Source: Eubacterium sp.
GTDB taxonomy: Bacteria; Bacillota; Clostridia; Oscillospirales; Acutalibacteraceae
Assembly (NCBI GenBank): GCA_017445905.1
Contig: JAFSRX010000068.1
Location: forward strand, 1-64,000
DNA length: 64,000 nucleotides
Direction: 5' to 3'
Part shown: one piece after another, positions 43,272-52,009 of the stretch
How the letters are laid out: each line of letters starts with the position of its first letter
How positions within the stretch are numbered: position 1 is the first letter of the stretch
The notes under the pieces: generated by a model
The model's database searches: none
Told to the model about the DNA's origin: nothing
Seen by the model: only the letters and a program-made list of their open reading frames with translations
Translations under genes and position numbers: made by a program

Positions 43272-43285
43272 AACAAATTGTTAAC
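43272..43285. promoter_or_regulatory. AACAAATTGTT palindrome, copy 2
   Basis: This 14-mer, aacaaattgttaac, is identical to the one at 30100-30113 and ends 6 bp upstream of the -35 box of the yicC operon. Confidence 0.4.
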
Positions 43286-43291
43286 AAACTA

Positions 43292-43320
43292 TTGACCTTA
43301 AAAAACAGCTAAACTATAAT
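43292..43320 (+). promoter_or_regulatory. Promoter of the yicC-spoVM supercluster
   Basis: TTGACC (43292-43297), a 17-bp spacer and TATAAT (43315-43320) precede yicC by 28 bp. Confidence 0.8.
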
Positions 43321-43348
43321 ATTTTAAAACATTAAAGAGGTGATAGTA

Positions 43349-44227
43349 TTGCTTAAATCTATGACAGGCTTCGGCAGAGCCGTCAGCGAGATAAACGGTT
43401 ATGTTATAACAATCGAGCTTCGCAGCGTTAATCACAGATATTTTGAGTTTTCCTCAAGAATACCGCGTCAATACGGATTTCTTGATGAAAAGCTTAAGTC
43501 CTATATTAATTCAAAGGTTTCAAGAGGCAAGGTTGATTGTTTTGTCGGAATTGAAGCGCTCAATACCGAATCAGCTGAGGTTGTTGTTAATAACACTTTA
43601 GCTTCCGCTTATGTCAAGGCGCTTAAAGAGATAGCTCAAACTTATGAACTTAATGAAGATTTCGGAGCTTATTCTGTTGCGCGTTTTTCCGATGTTCTTC
43701 TTGTTAAAAAATCAGAAGAGGATGAAGACGCACTTTGGCGTGACGTTAAAACCGTTTGCGATGAAGCGCTTGAAAAATTCACTTCAATGCGTACTGCTGA
43801 GGGTGAAAAGCTCTATAATGATATTAAGTCCCGCGGTGAGCATATTATTGAAATAGTTTCTTTTATTGAAGAGCGCTCACCTCAGACTGTTAAGGAGTAT
43901 AACGATAAACTTGTTCAGCGAGTTCATGAATTAATCGGCGATGCTGCTCTTGATGAGGCAAGAATTATTCAGGAGGTTGCAATCTTTGCTGATAAGGTTG
44001 CAGTTGCCGAGGAAACAGTCAGACTGAGAAGTCATATTGACCAGCTTGATGAATTTCTTAATTCTTCTGAGCCTGTCGGGCGTAAGATGGACTTTCTTAT
44101 TCAGGAAATCAACCGTGAAGCAAACACAATCGGCTCAAAGGCAAATGATGTTGAAATTGCCAGAAAGGTTGTTGAAATCAAAGCCGAGGTTGAGAAGATA
44201 AGAGAACAGGTTCAGAATATTGAATAG
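43349..44227 (+). CDS. yicC: YicC-family endoribonuclease
   Basis: The 292-residue protein starts at TTG 43349, giving the family N-terminus (M)[10 protein letters not shown] and the usual length. AGAGGTGAT (43336-43344) is a well-placed ribosome site; a GTG at 43340 lies within that site. The YicC_N region (about 1-155, with [12 protein letters not shown]) and the C-terminal DUF1732 (about 208-292, ending [35 protein letters not shown] helix) are both present. Members have been reported as RNases acting on small RNAs. It is the first gene of the conserved remA-rpoZ-priA cluster. Confidence 0.94.
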   Translation: MLKSMTGFGRAVSEINGYVITIELRSVNHRYFEFSSRIPRQYGFLDEKLKSYINSKVSRGKVDCFVGIEALNTESAEVVVNNTLASAYVKALKEIAQTYELNEDFGAYSVARFSDVLLVKKSEEDEDALWRDVKTVCDEALEKFTSMRTAEGEKLYNDIKSRGEHIIEIVSFIEERSPQTVKEYNDKLVQRVHELIGDAALDEARIIQEVAIFADKVAVAEETVRLRSHIDQLDEFLNSSEPVGRKMDFLIQEINREANTIGSKANDVEIARKVVEIKAEVEKIREQVQNIE

Positions 44228-44235
44228 AGGCAGCT

Positions 44236-44472
44236 ATGAATTTAATTAATATTGGTTTCGGCAATCTTGTTAATGCCGACAGAGTTATTTCAATCGTGTC
44301 ACCGGAATCTGCTCCGGTAAAAAGAATTGTTCAAAAAAGCAAAGAAAAGGGAACATTGATTGATGCAACCCACGGAAGAAAAACTCAGAGCGTTATTATA
44401 ACCGATTCGGATAATGTTGTTTTAAGCTATATGGAGCTTACGCAGATAGCCGAAAGGTTTAATATAAAATAA
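44236..44472 (+). CDS. remA: RemA/DUF370 DNA-binding regulator
   Basis: The 78-residue protein matches the RemA (DUF370) family: [26 protein letters not shown] at the start, [17 protein letters not shown] in the middle, and [12 protein letters not shown] at the end. In Bacillus, RemA forms a ring-like DNA-binding oligomer that activates biofilm matrix genes. In most Firmicutes gmk follows it directly. Here rpoZ follows after 23 bp. Confidence 0.95.
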   Translation: MNLINIGFGNLVNADRVISIVSPESAPVKRIVQKSKEKGTLIDATHGRKTQSVIITDSDNVVLSYMELTQIAERFNIK

Positions 44473-44495
44473 AAGTAATTTAAGGAGATATTTAT

Positions 44496-44702
44496 ATGTT
44501 TAATCCTGATTTAAAGAAAATGTTAAATAATGTAAACAGCCGTTATTCTCTCGTTCTCGGAACTGCTAAAAGAGCAAGAGAAATCAGAGATGAGGCTATT
44601 GAAAACCATGAAATAATTGACGTTAAAACAGTTTCAACAGCTATTGATGAAATCTGCGACGGCAAGTATATTATTGAAGAGCCTGAAGAGCTTAAAAGAT
44701 AA
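44496..44702 (+). CDS. rpoZ: RNA polymerase omega subunit
   Basis: The 68-residue protein has the omega pattern: SRYSLVLGTAKRAREI in the first half and KTVSTAIDEICDGKYIIEEPEEL at the end. It supports assembly of RNA polymerase through the beta-prime subunit. TAAGGAGATA precedes the ATG, and the stop overlaps the priA start by one base (TAATG). Confidence 0.93.
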   Translation: MFNPDLKKMLNNVNSRYSLVLGTAKRAREIRDEAIENHEIIDVKTVSTAIDEICDGKYIIEEPEELKR

Positions 44703-46900
44703 TGATTGCTAAGGTTGCTGTTGATAATACCTTCTTCAGCTTCGATACTGATTACAGCTATGTTATTCCCGATGAACTGCTTAGCAAAGCTCAGACGGGA
44801 CGCGAGGTTAAAGTTCCTTTCGGAAAGGGAAATACTTTAAGAAACGGAATAATAGTTGATATTTCTGAAGACGATGAGCAGGGCTTAAAAGCGGTTCATT
44901 CTGTCGGAGATAAGATTTTATCCGACGAAATGATAAAGCTTGCCCTGTGGCTTAAAGACCGTTGCTTTTGCACAACCTATGACTGTTTAAAACAGATGCT
45001 ACCCCGAGGATACGGAAAAATCAAATCCAAGGGAGAGAGAATGATAAGACTTGCCTGCGATGAAAACGAGCTGACCGGAAGGCTGACAAAAAAGCAAAGA
45101 ATTGTTTGTGATTTGCTTCTTGATGTCGGCGCTGCAGGTGTTAACGAGGTTTGTGAATTCTGTTCAGTCGGAATTTCTGTTTTAAAAAACCTTGAAAAAA
45201 TAGGTGTAGCCGAGTTTTATCAGAAAGAGGTTTTAAGAAATCCTTACAAAATAAACAGCGAAGGCACAGCGGATGAAATCACTCTTTCCGATTCTCAGAA
45301 CAAGGCATACAAAACCTTTTCAAAAATGCTCGCAACTGGCGGAACTGGACTTCTTTACGGAGTAACAGGCAGCGGAAAAACTCAGGTTTATCTGAAACTT
45401 ATTGATGATGCTCTTGAAAACAGTCGAGGAGTTATTTTAATGGTTCCTGAAATTGCACTCACTCCTCAGACTCTCAGTATTTTCCACAAGAGATACGGTA
45501 ACAGAGTTGCTGTTTTCCACAGTGCTCTATCTCTCGGAGAGAGAAATGATGAGTATAAAAGAGTTAAGCGCGGTGATGCTAAAATCGTTATTGGAACACG
45601 TTCGGCGATATTTGCTCCGATTGATAACCTCGGGCTGATTGTTATGGATGAGGAGCAGGAGCATACCTATAAATCCGAAAGAACTCCTCGTTATAATGCA
45701 AAGGATGTTGCGCGATTCAGAGCTAAATACAATAATGCGCTATTTTTAATGGCTTCAGCAACTCCGAGCGTTGAAACATACAGTGCGGCTAAAAGCGGTA
45801 AATATGTTTTATGTGAGATTGATGAGAGATATGGGGATACACCGCTTCCGGAGGTTATAACTGTTGATATGAAAAAGGAAATGCGCCTCGGTAACAAAAC
45901 GCCCATTTCATCAACTCTCAGCGAGCTGATTAAAAACAATCTTGAAAAAAAGAAGCAAACAATCCTGCTAATCAACAGAAGAGGGTATAATACTTTTATA
46001 GCCTGCAATGAATGCGGTCATATTGTAACTTGCCCAAATTGCTCCATTTCGCTGACATTCCATTCCTTCAATAACCGTCTTATGTGTCATTACTGCGGAT
46101 ATTCAAAGCTACTCGATAATATTTGTCCTGAATGTGGCAGTAATGCTGTCAGATACAGTGGCTTTGGAACTCAGAGAATTGAGGATGAACTTCAGAATCT
46201 CTTTCCTGAAGCAAGAATTCTCAGAATGGATGCAGATACAACCTCGGCTAAGTTTTCTCATCAGAAAATTCTCGATTCTTTTAAAAATGAGGAATATGAT
46301 ATTCTTATCGGAACCCAAATGGTTGCAAAGGGACTTGATTTTGAAAATGTTACTCTTGTTGGCGTTGTTAATGCTGATAATTCGCTTTATGATGAGAATT
46401 ATAACGCAAGTGAAAAATCCTTCGACCTTATAACTCAGGTTGTTGGAAGAGCAGGAAGAAGAAGCGAAAGAGGAAGAGCTGTTATTCAGACGGTTAATCC
46501 CGATAACGAAACTGTTGAATATGCCGCAAAACAGGATTACAAAGGCTTTTACAGTAATGAAATTATGCTGCGCCGAAGCCTTATTTATCCGCCGTTTTGT
46601 GATATTATATGCGCTTTCTTTACGGGTGAGGATGAAAATGCGGTTGCTCTTTGTTCAAAGGCATTTTTCGATGAGCTTCTTAAACTTAATAATGAATATA
46701 AAGAAAAGATTATCGTACTCGGACCTACAACGGCGAAGGTATCAAAGATTAATAATAACTATCGATACAGACTTGCGCTTAAATGCAAAAATTCGTCAAA
46801 TATTCGTAGTATGATAACAGAAATTTTAAAAAAGATTAGTAAAATTAAAGAGTTCAAAGAGGTTAGTGTTTCCATAGATATTAACCCTAATGAATTATAA
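44702..46900 (+). CDS. priA: Primosomal replication helicase PriA
   Basis: The 732-residue 3'-5' DNA helicase restarts stalled replication forks. The N-terminal DNA-binding domain (about 1-105) has FSFDTDYSYVIPDEL. Walker A GVTGSGKTQVYL is at about 220-231, the Walker B segment is VMDEEQEHTYKS, and the zinc-binding CNECGHIVTCPNCS to CHYCGY and CPECGS ladder is complete at about 437-480. C-terminal motifs include GTQMVAKGLDFENV and VVGRAGRR. It is translationally coupled to rpoZ. coaBC, often between these two genes, is absent. Confidence 0.96.
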   Translation: MIAKVAVDNTFFSFDTDYSYVIPDELLSKAQTGREVKVPFGKGNTLRNGIIVDISEDDEQGLKAVHSVGDKILSDEMIKLALWLKDRCFCTTYDCLKQMLPRGYGKIKSKGERMIRLACDENELTGRLTKKQRIVCDLLLDVGAAGVNEVCEFCSVGISVLKNLEKIGVAEFYQKEVLRNPYKINSEGTADEITLSDSQNKAYKTFSKMLATGGTGLLYGVTGSGKTQVYLKLIDDALENSRGVILMVPEIALTPQTLSIFHKRYGNRVAVFHSALSLGERNDEYKRVKRGDAKIVIGTRSAIFAPIDNLGLIVMDEEQEHTYKSERTPRYNAKDVARFRAKYNNALFLMASATPSVETYSAAKSGKYVLCEIDERYGDTPLPEVITVDMKKEMRLGNKTPISSTLSELIKNNLEKKKQTILLINRRGYNTFIACNECGHIVTCPNCSISLTFHSFNNRLMCHYCGYSKLLDNICPECGSNAVRYSGFGTQRIEDELQNLFPEARILRMDADTTSAKFSHQKILDSFKNEEYDILIGTQMVAKGLDFENVTLVGVVNADNSLYDENYNASEKSFDLITQVVGRAGRRSERGRAVIQTVNPDNETVEYAAKQDYKGFYSNEIMLRRSLIYPPFCDIICAFFTGEDENAVALCSKAFFDELLKLNNEYKEKIIVLGPTTAKVSKINNNYRYRLALKCKNSSNIRSMITEILKKISKIKEFKEVSVSIDINPNEL

Positions 46901-46915
46901 ATTTTGGAGAATATA

Positions 46916-47371
46916 ATGGCGCTTAGAAATGTTGTTAAAGTCGGTGACCCGATATTAAATAAAAAAAGCAGAGTTGTTGAAAAATTCGACGACAGACTCT
47001 CAGTTCTGATTGATGATATGTTTGATACTATGTATTCTCAGGACGGAGTCGGACTTGCCGCTGTTCAGGTAGGAATGCTCAAAAGAGTAGTTGTTCTTGA
47101 TGTCGGCGACGGAAAAATTGAACTTGTCAATCCGGAAATAACCCTTGCAGAAGGTCAGCAGGAGGAATCCGAAGGCTGTCTTTCCATTCCCGGTGAAAGT
47201 GGAATAACAAGAAGACCTGCAAAGGTTCAGGTTAAAGCACAGGATAGATATGGCAAATGGCATATTTATACCGGCGAAGGACTTAAAGCAAGATGCTTCT
47301 GCCACGAAATTGACCACCTTGAAGGAATACTTTTCACTTCAAAGATAATCAGAAAGATTGAGAATAAATGA
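46916..47371 (+). CDS. def: Peptide deformylase
   Basis: The 151-residue metalloenzyme removes the formyl group from new proteins. Motif 1 is GVGLAAVQVG, motif 2 EGCLSIPG with metal ligand Cys88, and motif 3 HEIDHLEG with His130, Glu131 and His134. ATG 46916 is preferred because TTGGAGA (46904-46910) is its ribosome site; a TTG at 46904 is part of that site. It overlaps fmt by 4 bp (ATGA), pairing the enzymes that remove and add the formyl group. Confidence 0.96.
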   Translation: MALRNVVKVGDPILNKKSRVVEKFDDRLSVLIDDMFDTMYSQDGVGLAAVQVGMLKRVVVLDVGDGKIELVNPEITLAEGQQEESEGCLSIPGESGITRRPAKVQVKAQDRYGKWHIYTGEGLKARCFCHEIDHLEGILFTSKIIRKIENK

Positions 47372-48297
47372 GAATAGTTTTTATGGGAACGCCTGATTTT
47401 GCTGTTCCATGTCTTGAAAAGCTAAATAATAGCAAACACGATGTAGTCGGCGTTTTTTCTCAGCCAGATAAGCCTGTTGGAAGGAAGCAGATTATGACAG
47501 CGCCTCCGGTTAAGGCATTTGCGCTTGAAAATGATATACCTGTTTTTCAGCCTGAAAGAATAAAAAACAGCAATGCTCTTGAGATTATTAATGAACTTAA
47601 TCCCGATATAATTGTTGTTGTTGCTTACGGAAAAATTCTTCCTGCTGAAATTCTCGGTGCAGCTAAGTTCGGATGTATAAATGTTCATGCGTCATTGCTG
47701 CCTAAATACAGAGGCGCCGCTCCGATTCAGTGGGCTGTTTTAAACGGAGATAAAAAAACCGGCGTTTCGATTATGCAGATGGATGAAGGACTTGATACGG
47801 GCGATGTTATTCTTGTTCGTGAGTGTGAAATCGGCGAGAATGAAACCTCTGCTGAATTGTTTGAAAAACTCTCAACAATCGGCGCAGATGCTCTTGTTGA
47901 ATCGCTTGAACTTCTTGAGAGTGGAAATGCAGTTTTCAAAAAGCAGCCCGAAGGTGATTTTGGATATGCGAGTATGATAAGTAAAGAGCTTTGTCCGATT
48001 GATTGGAAAAAAAGCGCTCAGGAAATTCATAATCAGGTCAGGGGTCTTCAAAACTGGCCCGTTGCAACAACAACTATTAATTCAAAAAAAGTTAAAATTC
48101 ATAAAACAATTTTATCCGATATTAAGGGAAATAAAGCGGGTGAAATTGTTGATAATAATAAAAGACTTGTTGTATCCTGTGGAGACGGTAATTGTCTTGA
48201 AATTCTTGAGCTACAGGCAGAAGGAAAGAAAAGAATGGACGCTAAATCGTTTCTTCTCGGAAACAAGGTTGAAATCAATACTGTTTTAGGAGACTGA
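47368..48297 (+). CDS. fmt: Methionyl-tRNA formyltransferase
   Basis: The 309-residue enzyme formylates initiator Met-tRNA with 10-formyltetrahydrofolate. The N-terminal Rossmann-like domain has MGTPDFAVPCLEKL, INVHASLLPKYRGAAPIQWAV (Asn, His and Asp catalytic set) and MDEGLDTGDV (about residues 135-144). A C-terminal OB-type tRNA-binding domain (about 205-305) follows. It overlaps def by 4 bp. The next gene begins 1 bp after the stop. Confidence 0.96.
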   Translation: MRIVFMGTPDFAVPCLEKLNNSKHDVVGVFSQPDKPVGRKQIMTAPPVKAFALENDIPVFQPERIKNSNALEIINELNPDIIVVVAYGKILPAEILGAAKFGCINVHASLLPKYRGAAPIQWAVLNGDKKTGVSIMQMDEGLDTGDVILVRECEIGENETSAELFEKLSTIGADALVESLELLESGNAVFKKQPEGDFGYASMISKELCPIDWKKSAQEIHNQVRGLQNWPVATTTINSKKVKIHKTILSDIKGNKAGEIVDNNKRLVVSCGDGNCLEILELQAEGKKRMDAKSFLLGNKVEINTVLGD

Positions 48298-48298
48298 A

Positions 48299-48994
48299 AT
48301 GGGTAGTTATTTAATGTATTATATGACGGGCATAATCGTTCTTCCCGTATTTATCTTTGCTCTTATTTGTCAGGCAAAGGTTAAAAGTAATTTCAATAAA
48401 TATTCAAGAGTTATGAGCAGGGGCGGTATGGCCGGTGCAGACGCTGCATGGCGACTTCTTCAGCTAAATGGAATAAGCGATGTTAAAATTCAGCGAATTG
48501 GCGGAACATTAACGGATTATTATGATCCCGCTAAAAAGGTTATTTGTCTTTCAAGTGATGTTTTTGATTCAAAAAGCATTGCGGCTATCGGCGTTGCCTG
48601 TCATGAAGCTGGTCACGCAGTTCAGCATGCACAGGGATATTCACCATTAACCTTCAGAAATATGGTTATCCCGGCAACAAGAATCGGTTCCTCCTTAGGT
48701 ATTCCGCTTTGCTTAATCGGAATGTTTATCAATTCTCATATGCTGGCATACATTGGACTTGCGCTTTACGGATTTGTTGCTCTTTTCCAACTTATAACAC
48801 TTCCGGTTGAATTTAATGCAAGCAAAAGAGCGCTTACAACTATTGAAACGTACGGCTTTTTAACTGATGATGAGTATGTTGGAGCTAAGAAGGTATTAAC
48901 TGCGGCAGCTTTAACCTATGTTGCAGCGCTTGCATCTGCTCTTGCAACAATGTTAAGATTGCTCCTTGTTATATCAGGCGGAAGAAGACGATGA
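48299..48994 (+). CDS. Neutral zinc metallopeptidase, membrane-bound
   Basis: The 231-residue protein belongs to the putative zinc peptidase family PF04298 (YugP-like). It has an N-terminal membrane helix (about 5-25), the zinc motif HEAGH (His102, Glu103, His106) in VACHEAGHAVQHAQGYSP, and two or three further helices (about 118-160 and 195-225). The substrate is unknown. It lies between fmt and rsmB and overlaps rsmB by 4 bp. This insertion is common in Clostridia but absent from the Bacillus version of the cluster. Confidence 0.93.
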   Translation: MGSYLMYYMTGIIVLPVFIFALICQAKVKSNFNKYSRVMSRGGMAGADAAWRLLQLNGISDVKIQRIGGTLTDYYDPAKKVICLSSDVFDSKSIAAIGVACHEAGHAVQHAQGYSPLTFRNMVIPATRIGSSLGIPLCLIGMFINSHMLAYIGLALYGFVALFQLITLPVEFNASKRALTTIETYGFLTDDEYVGAKKVLTAAALTYVAALASALATMLRLLLVISGGRRR

Positions 48995-50229
48995 ATAACA
49001 GCAGACTTATTGCATTTGAAATTCTTTATAAGATAAACAGAGAAAATGCATATTCAAATATTGCTCTTGATAAAGCGATTGGCGAATATGAAACAAAAGA
49101 TAAAGCGTTTATATCAAGCCTTGTTTTAGGTGTTACAGAAAGAAAAATAACGCTTGATTATATTATTAAACCCTTCCTTAAAGCTAAAACAAAACCGAAG
49201 GTTATGATAATTCTTTATCTCGGAGCATATCAGCTCTATTTTATGGATAAAGTTCCGTCGAGCGCAGCGATAAATACTTCTGTTGAGCTTGCTGGAGAGA
49301 CTGGCGTTTCGTATTATAAAAACCTTATTAATGCTGTTTTACATAAGATTGATGACAACAGAATAAATTTAGAAAGTATTGAAGATTTATCAGTTAAATA
49401 CTCCTGTCCGGAGAATTTAATTAATTTCTGGAAAAAGATGTACGGCGCAGATAAATGTGAAGAAATACTCAAAGTAATCAATGGTAAAGCGCCTGTTTTT
49501 GCAGTTCCAAATTCCCTTTATGTAGATACTGAAGAGCTTATGTATGAGCTGTTGAACTGCTCAGTTGACTGTGAAACTGACGGTGAACTTGTTAAGATTA
49601 ATTCTTCCTTTGATTTAAGCTCATTAAAGCCTTTTAAAGACGGTTTGTTTCATATCCAGGATAAAAGCTCTTTTGAATGTGCACGAGCGCTTGAAGCAAA
49701 AGAGGGGGATATTGTTCTTGATATATGCTCCGCTCCCGGCGGTAAGGCCTTCACTATAGCTGAAGGAATGAAGAATAAAGGCAAGGTTTATGCCTTTGAT
49801 TTACATGAACACAGAGTCAAGCTGATTGAGTCGGGCGCAAACAGACTCGGTCTTAGTAATATAACTTCTAGAGTAAACGATGCTGTTCAGTTTTCAGAAG
49901 ATATACCGAAAGCAGACAGAATACTCTGTGATGTTCCTTGTTCAGGCTTTGGAATTATAAGAAGAAAACCCGAAATAAGATATAAGGAGCTCGATTCTGT
50001 TAAAGAGCTTCCGAAACTGCAGCTTAAAATTCTTGAAGTTGCTTCAAAATATCTTAAAGATAATTCGAGAATGATATATTCAACCTGCACTCTTAATAAA
50101 AGAGAAAACGAAAACGTTGTGAGAGCTTTTCTTGATAATCACAGCGAATTCAAACTAATTGAAGAAAAAACGTGCTTTCCCGCTAATAATGGTGGAGACG
50201 GCTTCTATTATGCCGTTTTGGAAAACTGA
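48991..50229 (+). CDS. rsmB: 16S rRNA m5C967 methyltransferase
   Basis: The 412-residue enzyme has an N-terminal NusB-like RNA-binding domain (about 1-125), a linker and a C-terminal SAM methyltransferase domain. The SAM motif is DICSAPGGKAFTIAE (about 246-260). The catalytic cysteines lie in CDVPCSGFGIIRRKPEIRY (about 311-330) and YSTCTLNKRENE (about 366-377). It methylates C967 of 16S rRNA. A 4-bp overlap couples it to the preceding gene, and rlmN starts 1 bp after its stop. Confidence 0.95.
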   Translation: MNNSRLIAFEILYKINRENAYSNIALDKAIGEYETKDKAFISSLVLGVTERKITLDYIIKPFLKAKTKPKVMIILYLGAYQLYFMDKVPSSAAINTSVELAGETGVSYYKNLINAVLHKIDDNRINLESIEDLSVKYSCPENLINFWKKMYGADKCEEILKVINGKAPVFAVPNSLYVDTEELMYELLNCSVDCETDGELVKINSSFDLSSLKPFKDGLFHIQDKSSFECARALEAKEGDIVLDICSAPGGKAFTIAEGMKNKGKVYAFDLHEHRVKLIESGANRLGLSNITSRVNDAVQFSEDIPKADRILCDVPCSGFGIIRRKPEIRYKELDSVKELPKLQLKILEVASKYLKDNSRMIYSTCTLNKRENENVVRAFLDNHSEFKLIEEKTCFPANNGGDGFYYAVLEN

Positions 50230-50230
50230 A

Positions 50231-51268
50231 ATGACTGATATAAAATCCTTAACTATAGAAGAACTGAAAAATGAGATAAAAGCGCTCTCACTACCTTCTT
50301 TCAGAGCAGACCAGATTTATAAATGGCTGCATAAAGAGGGAGTTACTTCCTTTGATGAAATGACTGATTTATCTAAGGCACTGAGAACTCAGCTCAGTGA
50401 AAAATTTGATATTTCAAAATGCCTTATTGAAGAGAAATATGTCTCGATAATTGACGGTACAGTTAAATATCTGTATAAACTTAATGACGGTGAATATATT
50501 GAATCCGTTATTATGAAATATAAATACGGATATACTATCTGCGTTTCAACTCAGGTCGGCTGTAAAATGGGCTGCAAATTCTGTGCTTCAACGCTTGCGG
50601 GATTTAAAAGAAACCTTTTAAGCGGAGAAATTGAAAGCCAGCTTCACTCAGCTCAGAGAGATTTGGGAATAAGAATTTCCCATATTGTTTTAATGGGAAT
50701 AGGTGAGCCGCTTGATAATTATGATAATGTTATAAGATTTATCAGAACTGTTAATAATGAAAACGCTCTGAATATTTCAATGAGGGATATAACTCTATCA
50801 ACCTGTGGACTTGTTGATAAGATTTATGATTTAATGAAGGAAGAGTTGCCCATAACTCTGACTATATCGCTTCACGCGCCGAATGATGAAATCAGAAACA
50901 GAACGATGCCTATAAATAAAAAATTCGGTGTTGACGAAATCATAAAAGCGTGTAAGGATTACTACAGTAAAACTTCAAGAAGAGTTTCTTTCGAATATAC
51001 ATTGATTAAGGATGTTAACGATACCGAGCAGTGCGCTCTTGAACTCGCAAAAAAGCTTAAAGGTTTTAACTGTCATATTAACCTGATTCCCGTTAACGAT
51101 GTTGAGGAAAGAGGGAATGTCAGGTCATCTGAAAAAGCCATTAATAATTTCTGTGAGATATTGAAATCAAAGGGAATTAATGCTACAATAAGAAGAACGC
51201 TCGGAAAGGATATAAATGCCTCGTGCGGTCAGCTTCGCAGAAAAAAGCAAGGAAGTGAAATTTTTTGA
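50231..51268 (+). CDS. rlmN: 23S rRNA/tRNA m2A methyltransferase, radical SAM
   Basis: The 345-residue enzyme methylates A2503 of 23S rRNA and A37 of some tRNAs. It has the N-terminal RNA-binding domain (about 1-90, FRADQIYKWLHKEGVTSF), the CX3CX2C cluster motif in GCKMGCKFCAST (about 112-123), MGIGEPLDNYDNV, and the C-terminal RRTLGKDINASCGQLR with the methyl-carrying cysteine. ATG 50231 is used; in-frame upstream starts lie within rsmB and lack homology. Confidence 0.95.
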   Translation: MTDIKSLTIEELKNEIKALSLPSFRADQIYKWLHKEGVTSFDEMTDLSKALRTQLSEKFDISKCLIEEKYVSIIDGTVKYLYKLNDGEYIESVIMKYKYGYTICVSTQVGCKMGCKFCASTLAGFKRNLLSGEIESQLHSAQRDLGIRISHIVLMGIGEPLDNYDNVIRFIRTVNNENALNISMRDITLSTCGLVDKIYDLMKEELPITLTISLHAPNDEIRNRTMPINKKFGVDEIIKACKDYYSKTSRRVSFEYTLIKDVNDTEQCALELAKKLKGFNCHINLIPVNDVEERGNVRSSEKAINNFCEILKSKGINATIRRTLGKDINASCGQLRRKKQGSEIF

Positions 51269-51993
51269 AAATAGTTGCGAAAACCGATAAAGGAAAGATA
51301 AGAGAAAGTAATCAGGACGCGTATGCTGTCGGAGAGCTTCCCGGAGAAGTTGCGTGGGCAGTAGTATGCGATGGAATGGGCGGGGCCGCAGGCGGAAATA
51401 TTGCCTCTGCGCTTGCCGTTAAGGTTATAAGCGATAAGATTACTTCTTGTTATAATGAAAGAATGCGCGAATCTTCGATAAAGAATCTTCTTGATTCAGC
51501 AATAACAGCTGCTAATATCGAGGTTTATGATATGGCGGATTCTCATTCTGAGCTAAGAGGAATGGGAACAACAGTTGTTTGCGCTGTTGTTCGCGGAGAT
51601 ACGGCGTTTATCGCTCACGCAGGAGACAGCCGAGCATATATCGCGGGCAAGGATGAAGTTAAACAGATAACAACAGACCACAGTATGGTTCAGGATCTTG
51701 TTGATAAAGGAAAGATAACTGCTGAAGAGGCAGAGCATCATCCAAATAAAAATATAATAACAAGAGCTGTCGGAGTGGATAAAAGAATTGAAATTGATTT
51801 CGACCAGTTCGATTTGATTGAAAATGAAACCTTGATTTTATGTACCGACGGTCTATCTAACTATGTTTCAACTAATGAGCTTTTGGAAGATATTAAAGAC
51901 GGTCAGTATTATGCCTTTGCCGACAGATTGGTAAAACGCGCAAACAACAATGGCGGCGGAGACAATATAACAGTAGTTGCAATAGCAAAATAG
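51265..51993 (+). CDS. prpC: PP2C-type Ser/Thr phosphatase
   Basis: The 242-residue protein phosphatase reverses phosphorylation by the PrkC kinase encoded next. Metal-binding motifs are REsNQDA (about residues 12-18), VVCDGMGGAAGG (about 33-44), GDSRAYI (about 120-126), LCTDGLSNYV (about 191-200) and GGGDNITVV near the end. The start is TTG 51265, overlapping the rlmN stop, with AAGGAAGTG upstream. The pair prpC-prkC is conserved beside rsgA in Firmicutes. Confidence 0.95.
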   Translation: MKIVAKTDKGKIRESNQDAYAVGELPGEVAWAVVCDGMGGAAGGNIASALAVKVISDKITSCYNERMRESSIKNLLDSAITAANIEVYDMADSHSELRGMGTTVVCAVVRGDTAFIAHAGDSRAYIAGKDEVKQITTDHSMVQDLVDKGKITAEEAEHHPNKNIITRAVGVDKRIEIDFDQFDLIENETLILCTDGLSNYVSTNELLEDIKDGQYYAFADRLVKRANNNGGGDNITVVAIAK

Positions 51994-52009
51994 GGAGTAT
52001 AGGGTATAA

